DNA from: Linnemannia hyalina
Lineage: Eukaryota > Mortierellomycota > Mortierellomycetes > Mortierellales > Mortierellaceae
Length of the DNA: 64,000 nucleotides
Assembly (NCBI GenBank): GCA_019671135.1
Contig: JAHRHY010000015.1
Coordinates: 806,001 to 870,000 of the forward strand
Direction: 5' to 3'
A program made the position numbers and the translations under genes. The notes below the pieces were generated by a model. That model saw only the letters and a program-made list of their open reading frames with translations, had not been told where the DNA came from and made no database searches. Below are positions 11,696 to 23,800 of this stretch, one piece after another. Numbering within the stretch: the first letter of the stretch is position 1; each line of letters begins with the position of its first letter.

Positions 11696-14097
11696 ATGTT
11701 TCCAGGACAACTTTACAAGACCGAATCAGGACGTCTGTTTCACGCCGGTGCCATCGCCATCATCTTTGTAGGGTATGCATGTCCGTCTCCCCTTCTACTT
11801 TCGCATTCCAAGAAAATGATTCACTAAACGCGTGTCATAAGAACGACAAACTAAACCTTCATTCCACCCCGCATTCACTTCTTTTTGTTATTGATGTTGG
11901 TGGTGATTGCATGCTAGACTGCCGGCGCGTGGAAAGACTCATGTGTCGCGGTCGCTGAGCCGATACCTTCGCTGGCTAGGAGTTCAAACATCCGTGTTCA
12001 GCGTTGGCAATTACCGTCGTCAGATCATTGGCGTCGAGGTGACCAATGACTTTTTCAGCCCAAGTATGTGCGACACAGCGACCCCTTTCCCACCCTTTCA
12101 CACTCCACGTTCTTTCAACAAGGCGGAGTTTTATGGACTGTTTGTTAGATGACGAAAGGCCGATCCCCCAGGAAACTTACTTTTGTCTATTTTTTTTTAT
12201 GAAATAGCGAACAAGGAAACGGCGGACTTGAGACTGAAGATCGCGAATGCCTGTTTGGATGACATGATCCGCTGGTTCGCCGCAGGAGGACAGTGTGGGA
12301 TTCTGGACGGCAGCAACACAACGGAGGAACGTCGTCGTGAGTTAGTGGAGCGGTTCAAGTCGGTCAATGTCCACTACATGTTTATCGAGTCCATCTGCGA
12401 CAACCCCACCATTATCGACTCTAACATCCGAAGCGTCAAGGTCTCATCACCCGATGTATGTATTACTTTGCACTTTTTACTTTCTTGATATTTCCCTGGG
12501 AGATCAAAAGAGGCAGAACAAGCGAGGGCTATTTTTGCTTTTTTATTTGTCCCTGTGTGACCTGTCCGACTCTCTCGTTTTCATGTGCAACGCAATCTAT
12601 GCATTCCATGCCTGCGTAGCACGGATGCAGCCCATGCAATCGAACATGAAAGGAAAGGAAGAATGGCGCAAAAAGTAAAACATTGGACATATTGTTTTGA
12701 GACAGCTATGACAGAGAGCGATTTAATAACTAACCGAAGGCCATTTTTTTCATTATCCGTTATCTTATAAACCCTAGTATGTGGGCTGGAAAGACGTCGA
12801 TGCAGTTCAAGACTTTAAGCGCAGGATCGAGAACCATATGCCGTTTTACGTGACCATTGAGGACAAGACTCTGAGCTGGGTTAAGCTTATCAATGTCGGC
12901 GAGAAGATCATTGTCAATAATGTCCAGGGGTTCCTCCAAAGCAAGATCGTCTACTACCTCATGAATCTCCACATTTCGCCCAGGAAAATCTACTTTGCCA
13001 GGGTAAGAGAAGGACTTTCGCACTCTCCATGATTTGATGAATGTTGTTTACTATTCTTTGCATTTGCCGTTCAAGCGTTGTACTAATGAATGATGCTTCC
13101 CTGGTGCTATGTTTTGAACGATAGAATGGTGTGTCACTCAATGAGCAATCATATCGCGCGGATGCACCTTTATCACCTTCGGGGCACAAGTACGCTGAGA
13201 ACCTCAAAAACTTTGTTCTCAAGCTTCGAGAGAACCAGAGTCTGCTCTCGCCTGCTATGACGACCGTAGAGGCGCCTCGACAGCTGACAGTGTGGACATC
13301 AGCTCGTAAGAGGAGCTTCCAGACGGCGGCCCATTTCTTGGACCATGAAGATATCATTGTCCGCCAGAGAAGTGTTCTTGGAGAACGTCATCCAGGAGTC
13401 TGCGACCAGATGACGCCTCAAGAGATTGAAAAGAAATATCCGGATGAATGTCTGCGAAGCATGAATGACCCCTACCGACACCGCTTTCCTCGCGCCGAGG
13501 TAACTTTCATTTGATGGTTTATGCTCGAACCTTGCCGTTTACTCAGTTGAATAACTTTATCGGTTTCTAACCTTCTTGTGCATGTTTCGAATCCTCAAAT
13601 AGTCTTACTACGACTTGGCGAACAGACTGGAGAAGGTCATTCTGGAGCTGGAGCGGGAAAAGAATGATGTGCTGATCATCGCCCATGAGTCGGTCATCAA
13701 ATGTCTTTATGGATACCTGTTCGGTCTCTCAGAACGCAGCATTCCCTCCTTGGAGATCCCTGAAAATGTCCTACTTGAGCTGGTGCCAAGGGCCTATGCG
13801 ACTGAAGAGACACGTCATGTCATCCCAGATACGCTGGTCGGTATCAACTGGCAGCAACGGACAGCCAACCTGCTCTCACTTGCTGGCAAGGTGCCTTCAT
13901 CGCCCATGTTCATGGACCATTATCTGCCGGATGACAAGCGTAAGGGCCGACCAGGCAGCAACACGGGGTTTTCGACTCCATTGTCGTCACCTGCACTGTC
14001 GTCGACTGCTGTATCCGAGATGTCGCCTGGTATCCAGCACCGGGGAGACCTTGCCGATGATCTTGGGCATGGTCCTGAAGGCAACTTTCGATTGTAG
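11696..14097 (+). CDS. PFK26: 6-phosphofructo-2-kinase with degenerate bisphosphatase domain
   Basis: The enzyme makes fructose 2,6-bisphosphate from fructose 6-phosphate and ATP in the cytosol, the main activator of glycolysis. The kinase domain carries a Walker A loop GLPARGKTH rebuilt across the first intron, then ILDGSNTTEERR and the conserved DNPTII segment. The C-terminal half is the histidine-phosphatase fold (LTVWTSARKRSFQTA, GERHPGVCDQM, LIIAHESVIKCL). In bifunctional enzymes the phosphatase begins with RHGES, whose His takes the phosphate; here, across the intron ending near 13125, it reads RNGVS, so the His (about residue 232) is Asn. The second His and the Glu are kept. Phosphatase activity is therefore probably lost or very weak; from memory, budding yeast Pfk26 has Ser there. 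The N-terminus is short, lacking the long extension of yeast Pfk26. The Ser/Pro-rich tail (GFSTPLSSPALSS) could be phosphorylated. Confidence 0.93.
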
Positions 14098-14420
14098 ATA
14101 CCCCTCGCTATTTAGCCTGGCTCCCATTTTTCATCATGAATGGCATCACTCTACAGTAAACACAGTAAATATTATATGTTCAATCTAATAGTCGTTGAAG
14201 ATTAAAAAAGTGTTTAGTGACGCCAGGGATGAGGTAGGAAGAAGAGTTAAGTTGGCCCGTGCGATCGCCGAACGTGCCTTATTTCGATGAAAATAACCAA
14301 AAGTGTTCCAGGAAGACAGTCACTTTGTTCGCATCCACACGGATGTAAACAAGACATTTTTTTTGTTTCCTTTTCTCTTCTTCTCTCACACCCCAGAACC
14401 TCTCCCGACCTACCGCTACA
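14098..14420. other. Intergenic between 6PF2K and PPR gene
   Basis: This 323-bp gap holds the 6PF2K 3' UTR and, near 14355-14400, a CT-rich leader for the PPR gene. I see no RNA gene or other signal. Confidence 0.45.
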
Positions 14421-16888
14421 ATGCTCCGGATTTCGACGCTAAACTCACGGATAGGAACCAGTACTCTCCTTCATCTCAGGACAAATACCATTTGTACAGG
14501 GCGTCAGTCATGGCTTCCGTCCCTTGGCCACCTCCGTCCGCAGCCCCTCACCCTTACGACCACAACCACAAACAGCTTCTCGACAAGTGCACGGTGTACG
14601 GCCGCGATTGAGAAGAAGGCGCTCAACAAAAAGATCACCCTTCCCAGGGACCCTTACCTCCTCTCAGAAAAAGTCGTAAAGTTCGCCAAGAACGGGAGAC
14701 TGGACGATGCGATCACATTGGTCATGGAGGCGCCCAAGAGTCGACAGAACGAGGTTGTCTGGAACCATCTTATTCAAGAGTCTTCGAAACTGGGCAAGAT
14801 TAATCAATCCTGGCAACTCTTGAATGATGTAAGTTTCCCTTATTTCCTCCCCTTCCCTCCTGTTTGCATGAATATCAAGAAGAAATGTGAATGAGAAGTT
14901 GTTGTATTTTTTTCGACGGACTTAATTAACGATTCTTTTCTTCTATCCTTATGAACGATCAGATGAAGAAGCGCGGATTCGAGCCAAGTGAAAGGACATT
15001 TACCATCCTCCTAAACTCCCTCGCCATCAACGCCACCTCCCCTAACAGTGTCCTCCGCGCCCGCGCCCTGTACCAACAACTCCAAGATTCCGAAGACCTT
15101 TCCCCAACAACCGTACACACCAACGCCCTGCTCAAAGTCTGTACCCGCCAACACGACTACACAGCCCTCCAGGAAGTCTACGCTTCCATGTCGAAATCTG
15201 GAGAGAACGCACCGGATGTGATCACGTATAGTACGGTGATTAATGCGCATGCGAGAAAGGGTGGAGATGAAGGATTTGAGATGGCTTGGAGGGTGTGGGA
15301 GGATCTGGTGCAGGATAAGGCGAGACGTGGGGAGGATGTGGAGTTGGATAGTAAGATTGTGGATGCGGTGTTGTTGGCGTGTCGGGGGGCAAAGAGTGCG
15401 GTGTTTGTGAAGAGGGGGTATAAGCTTGTCGAGTCCTTGTACGGCCTTCCTGCTTCCTCTTCAACCTCAGGATCAGGAACAGGAGCAGGAGCAGGAGCAG
15501 GAGCAGGATCGGGATCGGGACCAGCAACAGCAACAGAACGTGCAATCTCGCCCACCAAATCCCTCGGCCTCCCACCCGGCTCCCTCCGCAAAGAAACCAT
15601 CCACCCTCGAACCGTCGAACTCCTCCTCTCAATCTGCTCAAACCTCAAAGACTACACCCGAGCAACTCACTACATGACCCTCATCCGCTCCCATTTCCCG
15701 GACTTCACACCCGATCCACAACTCTTATCATCCCTCATGCACCTCCAAATCTCCAACAAACAATACGATACCGCCATCACCACCTGGGACGAGATCTCGG
15801 GACGGGGACTTCAACATACCCCAGGTACATTTAAGCAAGGATTGGATGCTGCGCTCAAAGCCCGGAACTGGGACAAGACACAAGAGATGTACACGCTCAT
15901 GCGGGAGCTCATCGAAAAGAACAAGAAACTCAACTCGTCTTCCTCTTCGGACCTTCACCGAGCCAACACCCTCGTCAACCCACTCGTCCGGTCCCAGGAC
16001 GCATGGACCCTGGTCTCGACACTCAAATGTGCCGTCAAGACGAACCATAGGGAAGAAGGGTTGGAGATCTTGAGGAAGAGCCGGTGGATGAAGGTGGTTC
16101 AGAACCCGCAGTACCCGCGTGCGAATGCCGATTTGGCGGATCTCGCCGTCAAGATCTTGGCGGGGAGTATGAAATCTCTCAAAGAGGCCTTTGATCGCAC
16201 CGCTATTACCACCACCACCACTTCCTCCTCCTCCTCCTCCTCCACAGTGGACAGCGAGACGATGGGAGCGACAACGACATCAACAATAACAACTACAACA
16301 GAAGGCGGCGATAGCTCCACTACTGGAAACCAGGAGAGACACGAACAAGAAATGGAGAAGTTGAAGCGAGAGCTGACCGATGCTAAGGCTATACAGACGC
16401 AGATGACAAAGACGTTGGCGGATCATGATGCTGGGAAGGCGGCGCAGAAGGAAATTGAGGACGTCAACCGGTTCAGGAACCGTCGTTCGTCATCATCGTC
16501 GACTGAATCGTCCTCGCGATATGGATCTTCAAGCCGCGAATCTTCCAGATACAGCTCCCGCAACGATAACAGTGATGAGGACGAAGGTGACAGATCGGCA
16601 TCAGGAGGAGGCGGTGGTGGTGGTGGTTGGAGGAAGGTCTCGGCTGAGGAGTACACGGAGAACAACAGCAACAACAACAAACATCAAAAGTCATGGACAA
16701 GGAAAGATTCAACAGCAACTTCATCCTCGCCGTCATACTCTGATCGCCCTCAAACGTCCTATAGAGGAGGAGCAGGAGGACGTTCAGGATCGTCGTATTC
16801 GCCCCGTCGATACCAACGAGATAACTATGGATCAGTCAATGATGCCTTTACCCCTAGGAAACGGTTCACTCGCACCATTGACGAATAA
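14421..16888 (+). CDS. Mitochondrial pentatricopeptide-repeat (PPR) protein
   Basis: PPR proteins bind organellar RNA and control its processing, stability or translation. The N-terminus (MLRISTLNSRIGTST, rich in R/S/T, then NSFSTSARC) looks like a mitochondrial presequence. One intron, from about 14829 to 14961, joins LLND to MKKRGFEPS. PPR-type helical pairs follow, such as MKKRGFEPSERTFTILLNSL, SPTTVHTNALLKVC and APDVITYSTVINAHARKG. Two insertions are odd: an Ala/Gly-rich stretch (codons near 15480-15520) that splits the repeat array, and a Ser/Gly/Asn-rich C-terminal third with a run of glycines (about 16608-16627). The overall pattern resembles fungal Dmr1/Ccm1-type factors, but I cannot assign an orthologue. 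The CDS ends in EFTRTIDE-like sequence just before a 12-C run. Confidence 0.82.
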
Positions 16889-17313
16889 ACTAGACAACCC
16901 CCCCCCCCCTTTTTTGCATATCATCACGTTATTTTACACAGTGTTTTAATAGTCGTAAAGCAAAAGGTAGGAAATGACAGAGACGAAAAAACAAACAACA
17001 ACAACAACAACAACAATGCTCTAGTTTGCAACAGGAAAATGAGGGAAGACAAAGAAAAGGACCCATAGAGTACATTTTGAAACGAAAAAAAAAAGGAGAG
17101 AGGTGAAGAGAAAAGAAAGATGGACTAAAGAACAAGGCCTTGCATAAGATTCGTTTCGTGTAAATATCGCACAAAAAGACAACAGGATGAAGATGATACA
17201 ATAACAAAGACAGTAAGAGAGAGGAAAAAAAAAAAAAAAAGTGCCAAAAAATGGGCGCAGGCGACAAGTCAGAGCCAAATAAAACAGAGGCGGGCCAGGA
17301 GTAGAAAAACGCC
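16889..17313. other. Tail-to-tail intergenic region between PPR and KDM4 genes
   Basis: The 425-bp gap lies between two convergent genes and should hold both 3' UTRs. It starts with a run of 12 C (16898-16909) followed by T, and has a short CAA repeat near 16988-17014 and A runs near 17085 and 17227. No coding potential is convincing. Confidence 0.5.
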
Positions 17314-20300
17314 TCATCCGCGACAGTAGCCGGCGGTGCGGAAGCCAGTATGAGGCTGCTTCTTGTCCAACGAAATGTCCTTCCAGGTCACCGTCTTGAC
17401 GTAGCCATCATGGAACTGGATCTTGCAGTTGAGTCTGTCGCTCAAGATAGTCTCGATCACGCCCGAGTAGTACACATTGTCGTTCCATCGTGCCCAAACA
17501 GAGAGGCCCGGCTTCAGCTTCTTGGTCATCATGTCTCTCCATGCCTTATATCCTGCTTCCTTTTCCTTCTCCTGGCGCTATTGAATCATCGCAACGATAA
17601 GGAAAAGGTGTTTGTCAATGTTACCGTTATCATCAAATTGCAAAAAAAACATATTGACATGGCCAATTAACGGATGCAAGGACTTACAGGGTCGTGCGTG
17701 GGGCAGTAGAGTTGATATTCGATGCTTTCATCCTCGTGTTCAACTTCATCGATATACATGCCTTCCATTTCGGCACAGCTAGCATGGACTGCTCGGATGC
17801 ATTTGCCCTTGCAGCACTGAACACAGGCGCCAACCTTCTTTTCGCAGACAAAGCAACGCTATTGTTTTCACCACATTCAACAAAAAAAAGAAAAGTCCGT
17901 TAGTCATAGTGCCTCCAGAACGTTAATTAATAGCATCAATTGACGTCATAAAACTTACAAGTCTTCGTCTTGCTGCAGGAACCCCTTCAGTGTGGACAAT
18001 GACATCGTCATCGTCCTCTCCAGACATGTATGTCTCTGGAATGTACTGAGCGCACAACATATGGCAGTATTTACCATTGCTGGTGGGAAGCAACTCCCCA
18101 TCAAATTCTTGGTTTGGGCAAAGAACGCACTATTGCAGCATTACATAGTCAAGCACATGTTAGCACCACGATAGAAAGTATAAAAGCATAGACATGGTGT
18201 TGGACGCCAAAACTTCAATGTTAATTACATCGAGCGCCTTCTCATGAGTCGTCGCGGCCTTTGCCTTCTTGCTGGGTGGAGCCTTTGTTGAGGAATCCGA
18301 CTGACTGCGAGTCGTCTTTGTGCTGGGGGTGAGACTATCTGTCGCCTTGTCGGATTTGCTGCCAGTGGAGAGCATAACCGTAACGAGTTTCTCTGGTGCT
18401 TGATCCTTGATGGCACCACGTTTCCTCTTCCTTTGTGAATCTATCGGCGGGTCGTCCTGGTCATGCTCATCCTTCATATCAGCATCCTCAGAATTCTTTC
18501 CAGGTCGGCTCTTGGATCGCGCTGACTCCTCCTCGGCAATGGATTTCTTTGCAGACCGGAAGATCGCATCGACATCGATCTGGACGGCGTCGTTGATGCA
18601 TCTACACGACTCTGCCTTTTGTCCGATCGGAATCCAGTCGTCCAGCGCAAAGTTGATCGACTCTGCGCAGTTGAAGCCGAGGTTGTATCCTGAATGGTAG
18701 GCGAAAGGGAAAGTGAGGACAAACTCTCCTTCGTGCTGAACGAGTCGGTTGACTGGAACGCCGTCGGCTGCCAGCTTGGTGGGCGAGAGCAAGTATGTCT
18801 TGTGGCGCAAGAACTGAGGACAGTTCTTATAGTCGGACGAAAAGATTCCCTGAGCGATACGTTCGAACCGGCTACTGTTTTCAGGTCGGATGCAATACCA
18901 TTGTTTGGGGGCGCCGAAGTGGAGATAGTTGATGGAGTAGAGATCCATGTCCTCGACGTGCCATGCAAACGTTGCTTTCCACATTCCAAAGTAGAGGTAG
19001 GGCGTGTTGACTCCTGGCAAATTTTGGTCGATCTTGCACAAGAGGTCTCCCAAGCGCTGTGTGTTCCATGATGTTGTCCTGTCATCGAAAAGAGAGCCTA
19101 AGTAGATACAGAAATTGACAACAACTGTAAGTAATGGCACTCCTCAGCGGAATGGTGCGTGATCTTGGTATATCAAGCGACTACCCTGCTCGTTCATGCG
19201 CTCTAAAATCTTGCCACCCTTGCTCCCGCCCCTGCTCAACTTCTTCCTTTTACTTCTCCCTTTTACTCCCGCTCTTGCCCCTTTCCCTGCTCTCGTCGTT
19301 GGTCCAGTACTGGCTCATGTCTTTGTTCCTGTCCTCAGTCCTGACTTTACTTCTGTGCCTGCGTCTGTGCCTATGTTCTTGTTCCTGCAAAGATTGTAAC
19401 CACGACCTCAATGACCACAATTGCAAGATGCGGTGAAATATATGCTTCCTGAGCAAAGGAGCTTCCTGGCCGCAAAGATCAATGTTTCCTGTGTCTGATA
19501 GTGTCTCCATGTTCCTGTGTTCCAAGTTTATTTGTTCCCTCATAATGCCTGATCGTTCCTGAGTTGATGAGGTGGTGAAAAAGAGTTCCACTCACCAGAC
19601 ATGTCGGCTCCGTACATAGGCTGAACAAACGTCAGGTTGCGCCAGTAGTTCCGCTCGACCTCCTTGCAGTAATCCGCTGAAAAATCCTCGCCATGCTCGA
19701 CCTTGTAATCCGTCATTGGAGGCTCAATCCTTTCCTGCTCTGCCGCCTTTGCTTCCTTTTGCTTGTTTCCATTGCTGCTACTGCTGCTACTGCTGCTGCT
19801 ACTGCTGCTGCTGCTACTGTTGGTTCCAATGTTGTAGGTGTTGATCTGGGTGGTGGAAGATGCTTCGATTTCGTCCTTGGTGTCTGGTACAAGGGGCAAC
19901 ATGGTCTCTCGTGAGGCAGCATGCCTGGAAGGAGGTGAAGGACTTGAAGCCTGGCGAAGGAAATGTTTTCGGGCGAAATCGGATCCAAGAGACGATTGGA
20001 AAGGTTGATCTGGGCTATTGTTGGCAGTGGTGTTGGCGCTTGTAGGCACGAGAGCATCATGAGAGTCGTCATTTGAAAAGTGATCTGGGATATCTGGCTG
20101 GTGAGTAGGGGTCGTTGGTAGAGAGTCGACCTCCATCGTGCTGGCTTCGGTTTGGAGTGCGACGGCAGCTGGTTTGCGATTCCTCTTGCGTCTCGGCAGG
20201 GGCTCAGCGGGGCCATGAGGCACACCTTTGCGGGAAGGGGGGCGATGATTTGAGTCGTTTGAGAGGGTCTTGAACTCAGCGACAGTGTAGGTTTTTCTGG

Positions 20301-20570
20301 ATTCGATATTGGTCTGAGAGTAGATTCCCTTGGTGCCTCTGATGTGTTGGATAATGGGCCTCTTGATTCGTACTGAGGACAGGCGCTCAGAGAGATCAGG
20401 AAGAGCAGCGGTCCTATAAAAAAAATGTATCGAAGAGAAGGCCAAGGAAGTAATTAGAAGGTTATCCTTCAGCACGAGATGCATTTCATTTGTGTGAAGC
20501 AAAAAATTCGTTTGGTTGGAGAGGAGAGGTTGAGCGGCGAAGGTCTGTTAAAGTGGATTAAAATAAGCTT

Positions 20571-20632
<62 letters not shown>

Positions 20633-20817
20633 CGAAGAGGGGTTTACCATTCTTTTGGAGGGATGATCTTGACGAGGCCAGCTTCACGTCCGTAGCTTAC
20701 GATGGACTCGCAAAAGGTAGAAAAGTCCTTGAACTGGTCCATGGTAGGACAAAAGACGGGGATGCCACCTGCGGCATTGTCGTAGTAGTGATCAGGTTTG
20801 ATGTCGATGAGAGGCAT
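17314..20817 (-). CDS. KDM4: KDM4-type JmjC histone demethylase (JmjN-JmjC-PHD-ePHD-Tudor)
   Basis: This Fe(II)/2-oxoglutarate enzyme should remove methyl groups from H3K9 and H3K36 in the nucleus. Exon 1 (from 20817) encodes JmjN (VFCPTMDQFKDF...). JmjC follows a 498-nt intron (19098-19595) and shows FAWHVEDMDLYSINYLHFGA with the iron ligands His and Glu, FLRHK, and AYHSGYNLGFNCAES with the third His. The Zn site typical of KDM4 is present (Cys and His around CPQFLRHK, then SCRC). Downstream exons near 18140-17700 encode PHD-like Cys/His sequence (CPNQEFDGELLP, KYCHMLCAQYIP, CFVCEKKVGACVQC). The last exon (from 17580) encodes a Tudor-like domain: LKPGLSVWARWNDNVYYSGV and IQFHDGYVKTVTW. Between JmjN and JmjC sits a long disordered insertion with a Ser run. 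Yeast Rph1/Gis1 instead end in C2H2 fingers. Confidence 0.93.
19098..19595 (-). repeat. Long KDM4 intron with degenerate CAGGAA-rich repeats
   Basis: The junctions restore ADMSG-SLFDD in frame, which fits KDM4 proteins. On the coding strand the motif CAGGAA or CAGGAAC recurs many times across the intron, for example near 19565, 19510, 19490, 19465, 19445, 19385 and 19335, separated by irregular spacers. This looks like a decayed minisatellite rather than a splice-signal array. Confidence 0.6.
19773..19819 (-). repeat. Poly-Ser-coding AGC/AGT tract in KDM4
   Basis: GCT/ACT triplets on the plus strand encode about 16 serines in a row inside the disordered insertion before the JmjC domain. Confidence 0.85.
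20573..20629. repeat. (GA)n microsatellite in the first KDM4 intron
   Basis: About 28 uninterrupted GA units lie between the JmjN exon and the next exon of the demethylase gene, inside its first intron. On the transcribed sense strand this is a CT tract, which could act as an extended polypyrimidine region. Confidence 0.95.
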
Positions 20818-23800
20818 CCTGTGAGAGGGTAAGGCTGAAAGAGTGAAGTGCTGCGTGGTGCTGTTGCTGTTGCTGTCTGTGAGGGAGTATGACAGAGTGG
20901 GTGTGTGTCCCAAGAAGGCTAGTGAGGGCTAGTCGTTGCAGGTGGTGGGCGTGGGCGTATTTGGGGTAAGGAAGGAAGGGGAGGGGATGATGATGCGTCG
21001 AAAGAGAGTGGTGCGGATGGATAGGATCTCGAAGTGGTTGTCTTGAAGCTATTCCAATCAAGCGGGTCAAAAAGAGAGAGGGGCAAGAAGGACGAGGTTA
21101 GTTTTATAAGTTTTTTTATGGGAGCGAAGGACAGGGATGATGTTGTTTGAAGGAAGAGGGAGTCAAGAGTCAAGAGTCAAGAAGTGAACAGGGGGATATG
21201 TAGTGTGATAGAGTCTAATATGTAGCCACAGCTGTGGAGAACATAGGAGGAGTAAGAAGGGTGGTTGACTGAGATATGGATGTGGGCGGACCACATGACG
21301 ATGGGTGGAAGGAACTGCGGTTATTACTTTGAAAGAAGTGGTTGCTGTGTGCAGCTGGTGAAACGTGAGAGAGTGAGGGAGGGGGTGGAAGAGCGAGGGT
21401 GAAGGAGTTGAAAGCTTTGCAGGTTGAACAAAGAAAGTTGAAAGAGTGCGTGAAAAAAAGAAAAGGCCAAGTCTGGTCAGGGTGGATACGAGCTAAGCAA
21501 GTCCAGATGAGAGTGACATGGAGTGGAGGAGGAAGAAGACAATAAGGGCGTGGCGAGGCAAGGCGAGGCAAGGGAATGCAAGGGAAGGCAAAGCAAAGCA
21601 GAGTATGTGTTTGATGTGTGTGTTATGTATGTGTCAAAAGTGTGAGTGAGAGGCGAGAGGCAGGGGGAGTTAAAGGAGGAAGGGGTCGATAAAAAAGGAC
21701 AAAAATAAAAAAACAAAAGGTGAATGGGCGCTGGTGGATATAAAAGCTGCGACAACGAGAACAACAGCAATAACAGCTGCAATGATAATGGCAGCAACAA
21801 CGACAAATGCTTTTGCTCAGTTGTAATATGTGAATTGAGCAACTGGAATGGCAACAGCAAAGGGGTGGAGTGAAGAGTAGATAGATCGATGGGGTGTCGT
21901 TGACTTTCGACAGCAGTGGAAGAGGAAGAGAGAAAGGGGAGGTGAGCAGCCAAAGTGAGAGTGGTGTGAGCAGAGAACGAGGAACAGCAGCAGGCTGTTA
22001 GGGTGGAGGAAGAGATGTTAGTATTGAAGAGAGATTGACGGATGGTGTACCTTGGAGAGTCGTTATTTTGTAAAGAGTGGATGTGGGAGGAGAAGAAGGA
22101 GAAGAAGAAAGTGAGTCAAGGTCAAAGTGGAGGAGAAGGGGAGAAGTGAAAAGGAATAAAAATAAGAGGGAAGAAAGCGGAACAGAGAGAGAGGGAGGGG
22201 GAGAGAAAAGAATCTGATAAGTGTATGTGAACGAAAGGGCAGGGGAGAGGGTCGTCAAAAGTAAAGGTGATTGAAAAGGTGTAGCTTGTTTGTTGTTTGT
22301 TGTTGGACTGAGGGTGAGTGCAAGTGTAAGTATGTGTGTTTGTGAAAGAGTAATGACTGAAAAAGTAAAAGAGTAAAAGGAATGGAAGGGAGAAAGAAGG
22401 AAAGAGAGGAAGAGAGAGGATGGACGGGAGTGAAGGAATGAATTGAGTGAAAGGAATGAGTGTGAAGGAAAAGAGGTAGAAGAAAAAAAAAAAAAAGAAA
22501 AAAAAAAAATCAAATAACAACAAACAACAACAAAAACAGAAATAAAAAAAAAAAAGTGCGGCAAATTTGCTATTCGTAATTCTTGACATGAACACACTGC
22601 GCCCAACATGTGGTCCTTTCTGTTCGTCTGTTTGTTGTTGTCATAGAAGGTGGCTGTTTGCGACTTATGTCTTCACATACTACACTACCCTAGCAAACAC
22701 TGCCTTCTACTCTTTTGAACGATGTAGCCTTCCACCTCATTTTTCTTTTTCGTCCTCTTCTCTTTTGTCTTTGCTTGCCTTTGTCCATTTGCCCCCTTCT
22801 GCTTATCACACCGTCGCTCCCTTGACAAAGCAACCCGGCAAGACTGATTGGGCCAAGTTGTCTCTGATGTCATGTGACAAATATGTCCAATTCTAAAAGG
22901 CCCTTAACAACTTTGTGCCTGGAAGGCTGGAGCCATCTCCTCACACCACGCCATTACTATGGTGATAAATCACAAATCACGCATTTTCTATGTACAGTTA
23001 CAGTTACAGTACTAGGAAATGGTCGGGCGGAGGTGGATCCGAACAAGACATGGATAAGAGAGGAAGACATGGTATGGCCTAGATGGTACATCCACCACCC
23101 TTCAAGGATGCCCTGGATAGAGTACATACCATACTCTCGGTTTCTCTCTGTTGGAAGTGGATCGAGTCATCAATTAGAATCATCGAGCAATTGTGCTCAA
23201 GAAACACCCGCTGGAAACTCAATTCTCCCCGCCTGGTTTATTTTCTAGTCTTCCCTGCTACCTTCATAGAACTATCTGCCCTGTGGTTCAACCTTGATGG
23301 AGGAATTGACAAAAGAACAATACCAAGATGAAAGAGAGTCCGGCAAAGAAAAGACCGATCATATGTAACCTATGAGACTCTAAACTTTGTACCCAAACAG
23401 AGATATGGGAATGGCACTAACAGACATTAATGCAATTTAGCTGCTGAGATGCACACCCTTCGCAGCCGGCACAATTAAAAACACGAGAGCGTCTAAACCT
23501 GCACATTCTCTGTCTTACTGTCATTCCTCATCCAAGACGACCACCGGCAACAACAAAACAAAGAATACATACTGCAATCTAGGGCACATTACCCTTGTTA
23601 CCGGTGATATGGCAATATGGACGGGAGCAAAATAACGAGAGCATTGGGCTCCTGTTTAAAAGGAAAAAGAACACCATAAACAACAAACAAACATGCAGTC
23701 GAACAAGCGATAACCGGCACCGAAGGCCGCAGGAACCGATGGAAACCCGCTTCGACCGACCAAAAAAAAAAAAAAGAGCGGATTCCATTGACTGAAACGA

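Noticed and set aside
20479..20832. ORF with a long Arg-Glu repeat
   Set aside because: It is a translation of the (GA)n microsatellite in a KDM4 intron.
21477..22609. Minus-strand ORFs of 158-203 codons rich in Ser, Leu, Phe and Pro
   Set aside because: They are translations of a CT-rich tract with few stops in any frame, not proteins.
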